From the NCBI GenBank assembly GCA_028673005.1, contig CM054117.1:49817370-49881369 (forward strand): a stretch of 64,000 nucleotides of DNA. Reading direction: 5' to 3'. The notes below the pieces were generated by a model. The model ran no database searches, was not told the DNA's origin, and saw nothing but the letters and a program-made list of their open reading frames with translations. Source of the stretch: Tanypteryx hageni (Eukaryota > Arthropoda > Insecta > Odonata > Petaluridae). The position numbers and the translations under genes are program-made. How positions within the stretch are numbered: position 1 is the stretch's first letter; each line of letters starts with the position of its first letter. Positions 25,442 to 34,865 of the stretch are shown in pieces.

Positions 25442-27355
25442 ATCATCATCATCATGCTGCTGTCCGAAGACAGGTTTCAGCTGAATCGCTGCCTCCATCT
25501 CTCTCTCTCTCCCCGGATGACTCTTTTTTTACCTTATAAGTACTATATTCCTGCTTTAAATTCTTTAATATTGCCATTGCAATCCTACTTCTGATATCCT
25601 GTGTACTACATCCATCCTGCGCTAAAATACTGCCAAGATATTTGAAACTATTTACTTGTTCCAATTTTTTGCCATTTACCATTATATTTCATTCTTTATG
25701 TTCCTTTGAAACCACCATGACTTTTGTTTTTCCGGCATTGATCTTCATTCCATATTGTTGGCCAACCTCCACTAGTCTGTCTGTCATTCTCTGAAGTTCT
25801 TTCTCGTCGGCTGCTATTAATCCCTGATCATCTGCGTATTTAATAGTGGTAATACCTCCTATCTTAAATCCTTTCTCTTCCATCAACGCTTCTTTTGTTA
25901 TTGTTTCTACATAAATATTAATTATCGCTGGTAAAATAGGGCATCCCTGCCTCACTTCCCTCCCTATTGAAATATTCTCTGTTTCTTATTATTCGACCCT
26001 GACTCTAATCTTTTGATCTAAGTAAAGGTTTTTAAGAAATCTTTTATCTTTCCAATCTATCCCTATTTTATTTAAAATACCCAACATTTTATCCCATTTC
26101 ACTCGGTCAAAAGCTTTCTCCCAATCTACAAAACAAAAGGACAAATCTTTATTGACTTCTAGCACTCTTTAGATCATCATCCTCATGCATAGCATCTCTT
26201 GTCCCTCTTCCTTTTCTGAAACCAAACATTATCTTGCAGCTTCTTTTCTATTTTACCTTCAATTCTTTTGGTTATTATTCTGGCTAAAACTTTAGCTGTA
26301 TGAGAAATTAAACTAATAGTTCTGTAATCCTTACAAGTTTTTGCATTGTTATTTTTCTCCAGTGATACCATAAAAACATCCAATAAAATCTTGTCCATAT
26401 GTCATTATCAAATACTTGGTTAAAGAATTTTGTGAGTTTCTTAACCGCTTTCGACCACAATAGCTTAAGACCGTCCACTGGTATATCACCACTCCCAACA
26501 GCCTTCCTTCTTTTCATATCATCAATTGCTCTTTAAACTCGAGAATACTTGGCCCTAGCTGGTCTTTTTCCACATCCTCTTTTTCATCTAATTCAGTATT
26601 TTCTGGCTTACCTTCTTTGTCATACAGCACCTCAATGTATTCTTTCCAGACATTCTTTACATCGTCTGGCTCCGTGACTATTTTACCACTTTTGTTCATG
26701 ATTCTTGCATTTTTCTTATAGTTACCTTGCTTTGCCATACATGGGGTCTGTTCTAAGAATTCTTTCTCACTGGACAATTTTCTCACATTTCTCATTTATC
26801 CACTGTTCTATGGCTTTATCTGCTTCCCTTCTTAAAGCATTATTTAACTCCTTGTACTTTCTTTGGCCTTCTTCAGTGTTTATGTTCTTCCACTTTCTCC
26901 GCTCTTCCATTTTTTGCAGCATGGCTGCTGTGGCCCAGGGTTTTTTGTTTCTTTCACCCGTTATCTTTCCTACTTTCTTTTCCATAACATCTTTAACATT
27001 GCTATGGATGTATCTCCACTCCTCATCTACATTCTTCCTATTTTCTTCAGATCTCTCCCCCAACCTTTCCTCCAGCTCAGTCATGATAGTCTCCTTGTTT
27101 TTAAGGAGTTCCTCTAAGTTCCATTTCTTGTTAACTCTTATGTTTCTCTTAGCAATCGTCAGTCTACATTGTGTATTTGCTACCAGAAGGTTGTGGTCAG
27201 AATTGATATCTGCCCCTGGTAATGTTTTCACATTTTTAATGCTACTTCTAAATCTTTAATTTACTATTATGTAATCTATCTGGTATAGTCTCTGGTCTCC
27301 TGGGCTGAGAAAAGTCGAAAATTTAGCGCGAGGCAGATAATTCTTCACCTGTTAA
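25442..27355 (-). mobile_element. RTE/BovB-like non-LTR retrotransposon, decayed copy
   Basis: Minus-strand element ending in an (ATG)n tail (ATCATCATCATCAT at 25442-25455 on the plus strand). Just before the tail it carries CTTCGGACAG, like CTACGGACAG before the tail of the 4.6-kb copy. It keeps the end of the endonuclease, the linker and the reverse transcriptase. The 5' boundary near 27355 is estimated from where homology to the family fades. No convincing target duplication was found. Confidence 0.88.
25452..27355 (-). pseudogene. Endonuclease/reverse transcriptase remnant, RTE-like
   Basis: Fragments, in element order: endonuclease end with LSPGDQRLYQIDYIIVN, an in-frame TAA, then KTLPGADINSDHNLLVAN (the GAD..SDH.LL endonuclease motif) at about 27310-27160; the linker frame 26767-27231; MKRRKAVGSGDIP (RT domain 0) in 26308-26517; CKDYRTISLISHTAKVLARI in 26183-26398; MRQGCPILPAIINIYVE and TIKYADDQGLIA (catalytic YADD) in 25689-25955; and SFKYLGSILAQDGCSTQDI in 25452-25682. 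Frames change several times and there are stops, so it is non-functional. The C-terminal WRRML/GHYMRR region of about 150 residues is missing, replaced by a short unrelated tail, indicating an internal deletion. This copy is clearly diverged from the other two. Confidence 0.9.
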
Positions 27356-29809
27356 AACGCAGGGACCCTGTGAAACTTAAAATAAACCTCCACATTCCCA
27401 AACCATTTTTTTGTTAAGAGATTCCGTTCGATTAAAATATTAATGGATCCGCGCTTCCGTAAATATACAACATTCGGATTTTTCCATAAGTTTCGACGCG
27501 ATTCGAACCCAATCGTGAAATGTACCTGCATTTCGTGATTAATCCTATATAATTGAGTTATGTAATTGCTATCGAGAGGAATTAAGAGTCATTTTTATCA
27601 TTTAAAAAATAGTCCCACCGGTAGAGCGAATAACCGATCTTTTGGTCGACATCGTCAATGGGATTTTTTTGCCAGGTATGCGCAAATATGCGCCACGCGA
27701 CGTGGCGTGCGTGAGTGTCCTTATTTTTGTTACGCATCGCGTTAATTTTCCACCTTTATAAAATCGGGTATAGCTTGCAATTCTCTGCCACGTTATAATC
27801 ACATTATATGAATTCAGTTTGATCCGTTTGTGAAATCTGAACTGCAAAAATCATATACGCATATACACACAACTGTACATATTAGTTTTATTTTTCGTGA
27901 TTGCGCTTTATTTACTGCTCACCTTTTTCGCCCTCTATTTTTCCTCGCGGAGGAATATCTCCCTTTCAATCTTTTCATTTAAATCCATTTCACGAGAGGT
28001 CACGTAACTTACTGAGTTAGTCATGCTCGATTTCAGCAATCGGGGCCGGAAATCACAGCTGTTGTAAAAATAAGTTACAAGCAGTGGATCGGATCTGTCT
28101 CCATCGCCGTTATTCGTTACAGTTTTGTGGTTTATTTTTCCATTTAAGGTCATTTCCGTTTTTAATTTGACATACGTTCATGTGTTGTTATAAAGGCATT
28201 TCGGGTTACTTGTCTGTATGTTCGAACATGATATTTTTTAAAGCTGGTGATGTAACTGCACTTGTAAAGTAAACGGTATTGTTATTTAATGCTTCAAAAA
28301 TACGTTGTCCTGTTTTAGTATTTTATCTTAAAGGTGATTTATGGAAAAAGTATTTTTTCATCTTTAATGAGCGTTGCACATGATTAAAAGTCGTTTTCCG
28401 TCTAAGGCAGTGTTATCTCGGAGATAATTAATTATTTCATGCGGAGTGCCTTAAAAATGGTATGTTGACGCAGTGATTTTTAGCTCATCAAACATAATAT
28501 TTTAAATAAATAAAGAGAAAATATTGCTGTATCGGAAATTTGTAGTATGGTTTAGAAGATATACATAAGTTAAATAAAACAATCTATTTCCAAAAAAAGT
28601 ACTGGCTTTGAGAGTAACCATTGTCTGGATAAGCGATAATTGGACAGGATTTCTCTAGAGGCAACTCCACAAGCGCATATTAACAGGTCAGGACAGTAAA
28701 CGAGATCTTTTTTGGCTTTAATGAAGTAGTTGAAATAGCTTGCGGCGAGAGACTTGCGTCTTTTTTACTCAGTCGAAGCATCCTAATTAAATATATCTTT
28801 TGTCATCTCCTTCGCAAAAACTTAGGCAGATGTTAAAAATTGCCCCCTTTAAAAACTAAATCGCGATGGGTATATGCACGCATTTCTACTTTACTTGAAA
28901 GTAAGATTCCGCAAAACATCGAAATACTGCTAATTTATTTCGAACTGGCACTGTCCTTGAAATTTCCCGATGCCGGAGTAAAGATAAGAGAATTAACGGC
29001 GCTACGCAAACTCGGCGTACATCTTCAAGGTTGTTTTATTAATGTTACCACAAAGTTCAAGTCATAAAAATAGTTAAATTCTCTCTTGAGTTGGTTGAAT
29101 GAAGAAAAACATCTTCATTTTGGAAATCAGCCTTTTAGAGTTTAATTTTGGATACAGTACCAGCCGGAACAGTCAATGTTTTAAAATTTTCTATTGTATT
29201 ACCGCGTCATAACTAGGCTGGCGTTGCACGAAATCTGATTGGAATCACCGAAGACAGGAAATAAAGTACAGAACAACATGTCCAAACCAGGACTAATGTA
29301 GGCCGGTTTCCCAAAGTTGACGTCCCGAATTGATTAATTATCTTAACAGGAAATGTTGTAGTATGTGTTGGTCATTCCTGGGAATTCTCATACCATAAAT
29401 ACCATTTGTAATTCATAGTTTATCAATGGTAGAGAAAAATTGGGATACAAATTAATAGAGCATTATCAGGTTTAAAATACTAAAAGCAATGCCAAAATCT
29501 CTTGCTGACATATTTTGCATGTATTTTTTTTAAATAAACGAATTTAATAAATGCTACTGTTTATACGCTAATATGTATGGATAAACTGACCATTGCTGAA
29601 GAGTAGTCGAGCGGAAAAGAAAATAACCCGTTTGTTCTCTCGTCTATGCTCAAGCCGAGTTCGTTAATAATCATCTCCATGGCAACAATCCAATAAAATG
29701 CGATTTAAAACGTAAAAACTCTGTTTTAATAAAATACAATCGCTTATAATCCGCATTCTTTTTCCCATAGAAGAGTACAAACCTCGCTCCGACATCACAA
29801 TTTTAAGAT
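27356..29809. other. Gene-free stretch
   Basis: No gene or structured repeat recognised. Confidence 0.5.
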
Positions 29810-30060
29810 ATTTTAATGAATTAAAGAAAACATCTCTGCACGCTGGATTTGAGACTTCCTATGTAAAACAAATAGGGAAAAGCGCTCCTGGAATTGAAAC
29901 CGAGACTTCAGTCTTCGCCAAATAAAATATAGTCCGGAGGTGGACCCTGGCAACACGAGTTTCATGAAAATCGGTCCATTGATGCAAACGTTGTTAGTGA
30001 GGAACACACACATATGCACACATACGCACAGACAGGACTATTTCATAAGGCTATGTTTCC
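29810..30060. repeat. Dispersed repeat fragment with B-box-like motif
   Basis: Contains CTGGAATTGAAACCGAGACT, whose reverse complement resembles a tRNA B box, followed about 90 bases later by TTTCATGAAAATCGGTCCAT and ACACATATGCACACATACGC. Similar B-box-like segments occur at about 9640, 41630 and 52715, and a similar ATGAAAATCGGT at about 9715. This recalls widely dispersed arthropod SINE-like repeats; boundaries and family are unresolved. Confidence 0.4.
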
Positions 30061-30357
30061 TGTGGAAATCAGTTTAAAAAAGGATTTTTCATTATTTTAA
30101 GTCGACCGACTGTTTAGTCTTCGATACATGCCACAGTTTAAGTCATTCTCATCGCGCTGTTAAGCCGATCAAAGCCGAGATGATACAGCCATTCCATTCT
30201 TTTTCCTCGATGCCATCGAAGTAGCAGATGGAGAAATTGAATTCGCCGAAAATTTAACGATGGGATACATCTACATCTACATATTACCCTGCAAGTCACC
30301 TTGACGGTGGATGGCAGGGGGTGCCGCGCACCAAGTTCCTAACTAATTATTATTCAC

Positions 30358-31990
30358 TTATCTATTGTGGTCACGTATTGTCCTAGGGAAAAATGACTCC
30401 TTATACCTCTCCGTCCTACTATCTATTTCGCGAATCTTGTCCTCATTATCCCTCCGCCCGATATACGTTGGTTGTCGAATAATATCCTTCATTTCATTTA
30501 CGATTATCTCCGACCTATATTTATCTAGAAGTTTAAGTCTCGCCTGTAATCTACGATCTTTCAACGATGGCCAACTCAACTCTTCAATGAGTAACGTAAC
30601 GCTCTGTTTTTTATCGTAATTCTTTTTCACGAATCTAGCTGCTCGCCGCTGTATTTTTTCTAAATCCTTTATGAGTCCCCTCTGATATGGATCCCAAACC
30701 GCTGCTGCGTATTCCATTTGAGGTATAACCAAGGATAAATAACAGGATTATCTCACCCTTTCCGTGCTTTTCCTGTCTATTCTACGCACAAAAGCCAACT
30801 TCTTATTTGCCGCACCTATCACTCGTCTTATGTGGGTGTCCCAAGACAGGTCACGATTCAAGGTTACCCCGAGGTATTTCACGGATTCCGAAACAGGAAT
30901 GCTCTCTCCATCTATCGAGTAGGTAAACACGGACGATGGGCTTCTAGATTTCCAAAAGTTTAGAACGTTACTCTTTTTCTGATTGATTTCTAGCTGCCAT
31001 TCCTTGCACCAAACAGATAACGCATCCAGATCATCCTGTAGCTGACGATGGTCGCTAGGACCACTTATTTCTCTATAGACTACGGTGTCATCCGCAAAAA
31101 GCCTGATATTACTTTTCACAACTGAGCTGATGTCGTTTATATAAAGCAAGAAAAGCATAGGTCCGATCACACTACCCTACGGCACTCCAGAAACTACATT
31201 TGCCACAGTCGAGGACTTACCATCGATGACTACTTTTTGTTTTCTATTCCAAAGGAAAGCGCGAACCCAGTTAATGACTTTAACATTAACGCCAAGATTT
31301 CCCAATTTTAATAACAACTTACGGTGGGGAACCTTGTCAAAAGCTTTTCTAAAATCAAGGAACACTGCATCGACCTGTTTATTATTTTCGCCGCATGAAA
31401 AAACATCATTCACAAACAGACCGAGTTGGGTGTCACAGGATCTACCTTTTCTGAAGCCATGTTGACAGCTGACTAACAGCGATCTACTCTCGAGATAACG
31501 CATTGTGTTGCTAACAATAATGTGCTCCAAAATCTTACATGATAATGATGTTAGAGAAATCAGCCTATAATTTTCGGGGTTTTCTTTGTCACCTCCCTTA
31601 TGAATGGGTGTGACGTGTGCTAGTCTCCAATCATCAGGAACCTCACTGAGAGTAAGGGATTTCTCGAATACCATCCGAAGGAAGGGAGCTATTTCTTCTG
31701 CTATTTCTTTTAATACACGTGCGGGAAATCCTTCTGGTCCTGGGTTTTTGTTGGGCTTTATCGCACCCAGTTGCTTCGCTATTCCTGCGTCAGAGATTTT
31801 AATATTATCCATCCGAGTACATCCATCGGGAATAAGATTATCTTCAAGTCTATCTCCATCTGCCGTGAACGCCTTCGCGAAGTAAACGTTTAATAGATTA
31901 GCTTTATCCTCCCCATCGTGAAGGATGTCTCCGGAATCACATCCGAGGGAGGGCATTAACTTCTCTTACATAGGACCAGAACGCTTTTGG
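30358..31990 (-). pseudogene. Reverse transcriptase of CR1-like ORF2, broken
   Basis: After a frameshift near 31950 (FWSYVREVN into PSLGCDSGDIL), the frame encodes KPNKNPGPEGFPARVLKE, HVTPIHKGGDKENPENYR, HGFRKGRSCDTQL, motif A FLDFRKAFDKVPHRK, then SGVP-stop-GSVIGPMLFLLY, where TAG replaces the Gln of the GVPQGS motif. FADDTVVY is the catalytic motif. Next come KYLGVTLNRDLSWDTHI, a second stop (TAA for the Glu expected after ERVR), PQMEYAAAVWDPYQ, IQRRAARFVKK and SFFPRTI. Apart from the frameshift all pieces share one frame (starts at 31956, 31170 and 30732 are in phase). The two premature stops and the frameshift make it non-functional. The domain arrangement is typical of CR1/L2/Jockey-group elements of arthropods. 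Confidence 0.92.
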
Positions 31991-32080
31991 ATCCTCCCTA
32001 AATTTTGTATTTAATACCTCATTCCGGAAGGTGTTAAATGCGTTACGCATGGTTTTTCTCGCTAATACGCGGGCACTGTT

Positions 32081-33037
32081 TTACTCATGGACTAAAGCTG
32101 TGCGATACTCATCGGAATCGGTGGTAGATATGTTTTTCAATTTTGCGTGGCTACGCCTCTGCCGTCTAAAGGCAATCCTGACTTCCTTATTAAACCAACG
32201 AGGTTCTTTCTTATCAGATTTTAACTTACTGGGGATAAATATATTGATACCTTTTCCTAGTATATCCTTAAATAATAACCATGATGGCTCCATACCTAAT
32301 CGTTCTGTCTTTTCACGATAACTGAGAAAGGTACTTCTGAGATGTAAGCTGAAACTTTTAAAGTCGGCCTTGGCGAAAGCGTATACATTCCGAAGGGGCT
32401 TAGGATGTCTTTTGAGCTTTAATTCGCACTCCGCATACACAGCTCGATGGTCGCTAAGTCTCTCCTCTGTGGATACCTTAGTTATCCTATGTGGGATGTT
32501 AGAAGCAAGCAAGTCGAGAACATTGCCCGAACGCGTGGCTTTTCGTACCATCTGGATTAAGGAATATTCATGAAACGTGTCAATTAAGGCTTCACACGAT
32601 TCGCGTTCTTTACCTCCCGTAACGAAACATAGGTTTTCCCAATCGATTGATGGTAAGTTAAAATCGCCTCCAATTATCATATAACCGTCCTTCATAATAG
32701 ATCTAAGCTCGGCTAATTGCCTCTCTAAATTTAAAATATAATCAACTTTGGCATTAGGTGGTCTGTAAAATGAGCATAAATATATCTTTTTCGAATTATC
32801 CTTACCTAGGCGGCACCACACGCTCTCGGTCGTTTCATCGATAATAGGGATCTGACAACTATCGTACTTTTCACTTATTGCCAAAAATACTCCGCCACCT
32901 ATTCTATTGGCACCGTCTTTTCTGTACACTCTATAGCTTTTCGGAAAAATTTCTTGGCTAGCGATATCTTCGGTGAGCCAACTTTCCGTACCTAAAACTA
33001 CATCAGCACGCAACGACCGATTTCCCATGTACTTCTT
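32081..33037 (-). pseudogene. AP-type endonuclease domain of CR1-like ORF2
   Basis: Reads KKKYMGNRSLRADVVLGTESWL, with the TESWL endonuclease motif (catalytic Glu), then RIGGGVFLAI, YRPP, GGDFNLPSIDW (catalytic Asp/Asn) and LSDHRAVY (terminal SDH motif). These are the conserved APE-like endonuclease motifs that nick the target DNA. The open frame stops at a TAA (about 32083) in the linker; the same frame then continues as NSARVLARKTMRNAF and on to FWSYVREVN, so this is a nonsense mutation and not a natural end. The N-terminal strand of the domain is missing. Confidence 0.9.
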
Positions 33038-33061
33038 CTTCGGACGCAGATGCTAATTTAA

Positions 33062-33784
33062 AAGTCCGTAATTATTGTTTGCAGACAAGCCACAACGGCA
33101 AGCCATTTCCATCGTCTTCCATGTATTAATGACGATATGGCTTTCACATGGGCGCGATTCATTTCTCATCCCCCTCTCTCCTGTCCATTCCCTTCCCTCC
33201 CACACCCTATATAAACCTCCTTCCTCCTCCCCCTCATCTTGGAATCGACTCCCATTGTGCCTTTCTCTCTCTCTCGCCTCTCGAAAAGAGAAAAAATAAT
33301 TACCCTCCTCTCCGAGGTAAGTGCTGCTAATGGGTTGCCGTGTCGAAGGGTCTCTCACCTTCGGATGAAACAATGGAAGAGACAGGATATGCGCATATCG
33401 CTCGGTTCTCCCGTGGACCACTCCTCGCCTCCCCCTTTCCTCTCCACACGGCGTTTCCTCCAATCTTGCTTCCCGTCCCCATTACAACCAACTTTTCATC
33501 CTGACATCACCCTGCCCTTGATCTATCCGACGATCAACCTGTGTTCGATCACGCAGACATCTTGGCTATCGCTATTATCTCCGTCCCTCTCTCGGTTTTC
33601 CTCTATCCTCGTGACCTTCCTATCTCTCTCTCTCTGTATCCTCATATGCAGGGTGTAACAAAAGTCCGTTCTCACATGGAAATAAGATAACATTAATTAT
33701 CTTATTTCCTGGGAATATTTTCTTATTTTTCTATTTTCTGATCTTGAGGAGTTTATATGTATTACTTTAAGTCCGTCGTTGAAA
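33062..33784. other. Gene-free stretch, partly CT-rich
   Basis: CT-rich segments at about 33158-33275 and 33570-33650. The sequence AGGGTGTAACAAAAGTCCG at 33654 resembles transposon ends starting AGGGTG, but no partner end was found. Confidence 0.45.
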
Positions 33785-34116
33785 GAAAGGATTACTGTGT
33801 GTGTCATTTCCGGCGAATCATCCTGGGCTATTATCGCCTTAACTTTACTTACACTTCTCTACACATTAGGGAGGAGTGAAACTCGGTGTTGGCATTAGTC
33901 TACTTTTAACGAAGAGCACCAAGGGGGCCAACTGCTTAACCTCTCTTACAGAGGACTGAGCGCTGACTTGCGCGGTCTCCTCAAATCACACAAGTAGGGG
34001 ACGGGATGATCCCAGGTTAAAAAATCCTGGTCTCAGCCGGATTTGAACTCGGGACCGCTGCGTGTAAGGCCAACGCTCTAGCCAATCCACAACCGCAACC
34101 CCCAGGAAAGAATTAC
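33785..34116 (-). mobile_element. tRNA-derived SINE, about 310 bp, with 11-bp target duplication
   Basis: Minus-strand element, proper extent 33796-34105. Its 5' part is tRNA-like: an A-box-like TGGATTGGCTAGAGCG and a B-box GAGTTCAAATCC, with CCTTACACGC between them resembling a Val(TAC) anticodon arm. A non-tRNA body of about 230 bases follows, ending in a short CA-repeat tail (GACACACACA). The flanks GAAAGGATTAC (33785-33795) and GAAAGAATTAC (34106-34116) match at 10 of 11. The T-stem and acceptor stem do not pair, so it is not a functional tRNA gene. SINEs of this kind use a partner LINE; the partner is not identifiable here. Confidence 0.82.
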
Positions 34117-34684
34117 AGATGCGTAAAATCATTAGCCTGGAAACACTGTATATCGTAACCGACAGCTTACAACAGCGAGTAGAGATGTGTCAGTGGCTGC
34201 GTGGAATACAGTTTGTTTGTACATATTGATTTGTAATGTTTATTTAAAAATTTTGCGTTTAATAGTTATATCTTATTTCGTTACTATCTCTTCCCTCTCC
34301 TGCCCCTCTCTTCCGCTCTCCTCCCCGCTCATATACCAAGGTTATAATTGTGCGTTCTAAGCCATATGCAGACGGCGGGGGGAAGGGGGGGGTAGCACAA
34401 CTGGAAGAAACCCTCCTTCTCTTATCCTCGCCCTCCTGATGGCCATCTGATCACGCCTTCGTGATGTTTGACTACGAATCGTTTTGGGCAGCAGATGAGG
34501 TCGTGGAGAATGCGCAATCTCGCTGCAAACGTTCACCTTTTCTTTTTTAATTTCTCTCTCTTATACACTTCCTGTTCTCGTCATTTTCCTTCTCCTTTAT
34601 TTCGGTGTCCTTTCCCTGTTAGCTCCCTTCGAAACGACTCTTGATTTCGCTGTTTGCATACCTATTTACACTTATCCCTCGAAT

Positions 34685-34860
34685 CTACATTTACGTGTTA
34701 CCCTACAATTCACCTAATTAGTGGGTGGCAGGGGGTGCAACGCACCAAAACCTACCTAAAGATTGTCTATCGCAGGTTGAAATTTTCTATTGTGATCTCG
34801 TATTGTCCTCGGAAAGAATGAGCCTTTATAACGCTCCGTAGCCCTATTTCGCTTTACCAG
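34685..34860 (-). mobile_element. Solo 3' end of a CR1/Jockey-superfamily element
   Basis: Aligns along about 170 bases with the 3' end of the element at 30266: the CTACATTTAC tail, TTACCCTACAA, GGGTGGCAGGGGGTGC, CGCACCAA, TCTATTGTG and CGTATTGTCC occur in the same order. The remainder is missing, a typical heavily 5'-truncated insertion. Confidence 0.83.
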
Positions 34861-34865
34861 TTTTT

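Larger units (their letters stand above)
30266..33055 (-). mobile_element. CR1/Jockey-superfamily non-LTR retrotransposon, nearly complete ORF2, inactive
   Basis: Minus-strand element carrying endonuclease, reverse transcriptase and C-terminal region. Its 3' UTR ends in an (ATGTAG)n tail (TACATCTACATCTACAT on the plus strand at 30266), a 3' end known in arthropod elements of this type. The 5' end at about 33055 lies within the endonuclease, so the start of the ORF2 protein and all of ORF1 are missing. A 3'-end fragment of a related copy lies at 34685-34860. No reliable target duplication. Confidence 0.9.

Noticed and set aside
26705..27259. 184-codon plus-strand frame
   Set aside because: Antisense of the RTE-like linker and endonuclease end on the minus strand.
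30251..33061. AATTTAA on both sides of the CR1-like element as a target duplication
   Set aside because: The left copy is about 9 bases away from the tail and the motif is short and AT-rich; coincidence is likely.
34030..34102. Possible tRNA-Val gene
   Set aside because: T-stem and acceptor stem do not pair and sequence continues into a SINE body with target duplications; tRNA-derived SINE is the better explanation.
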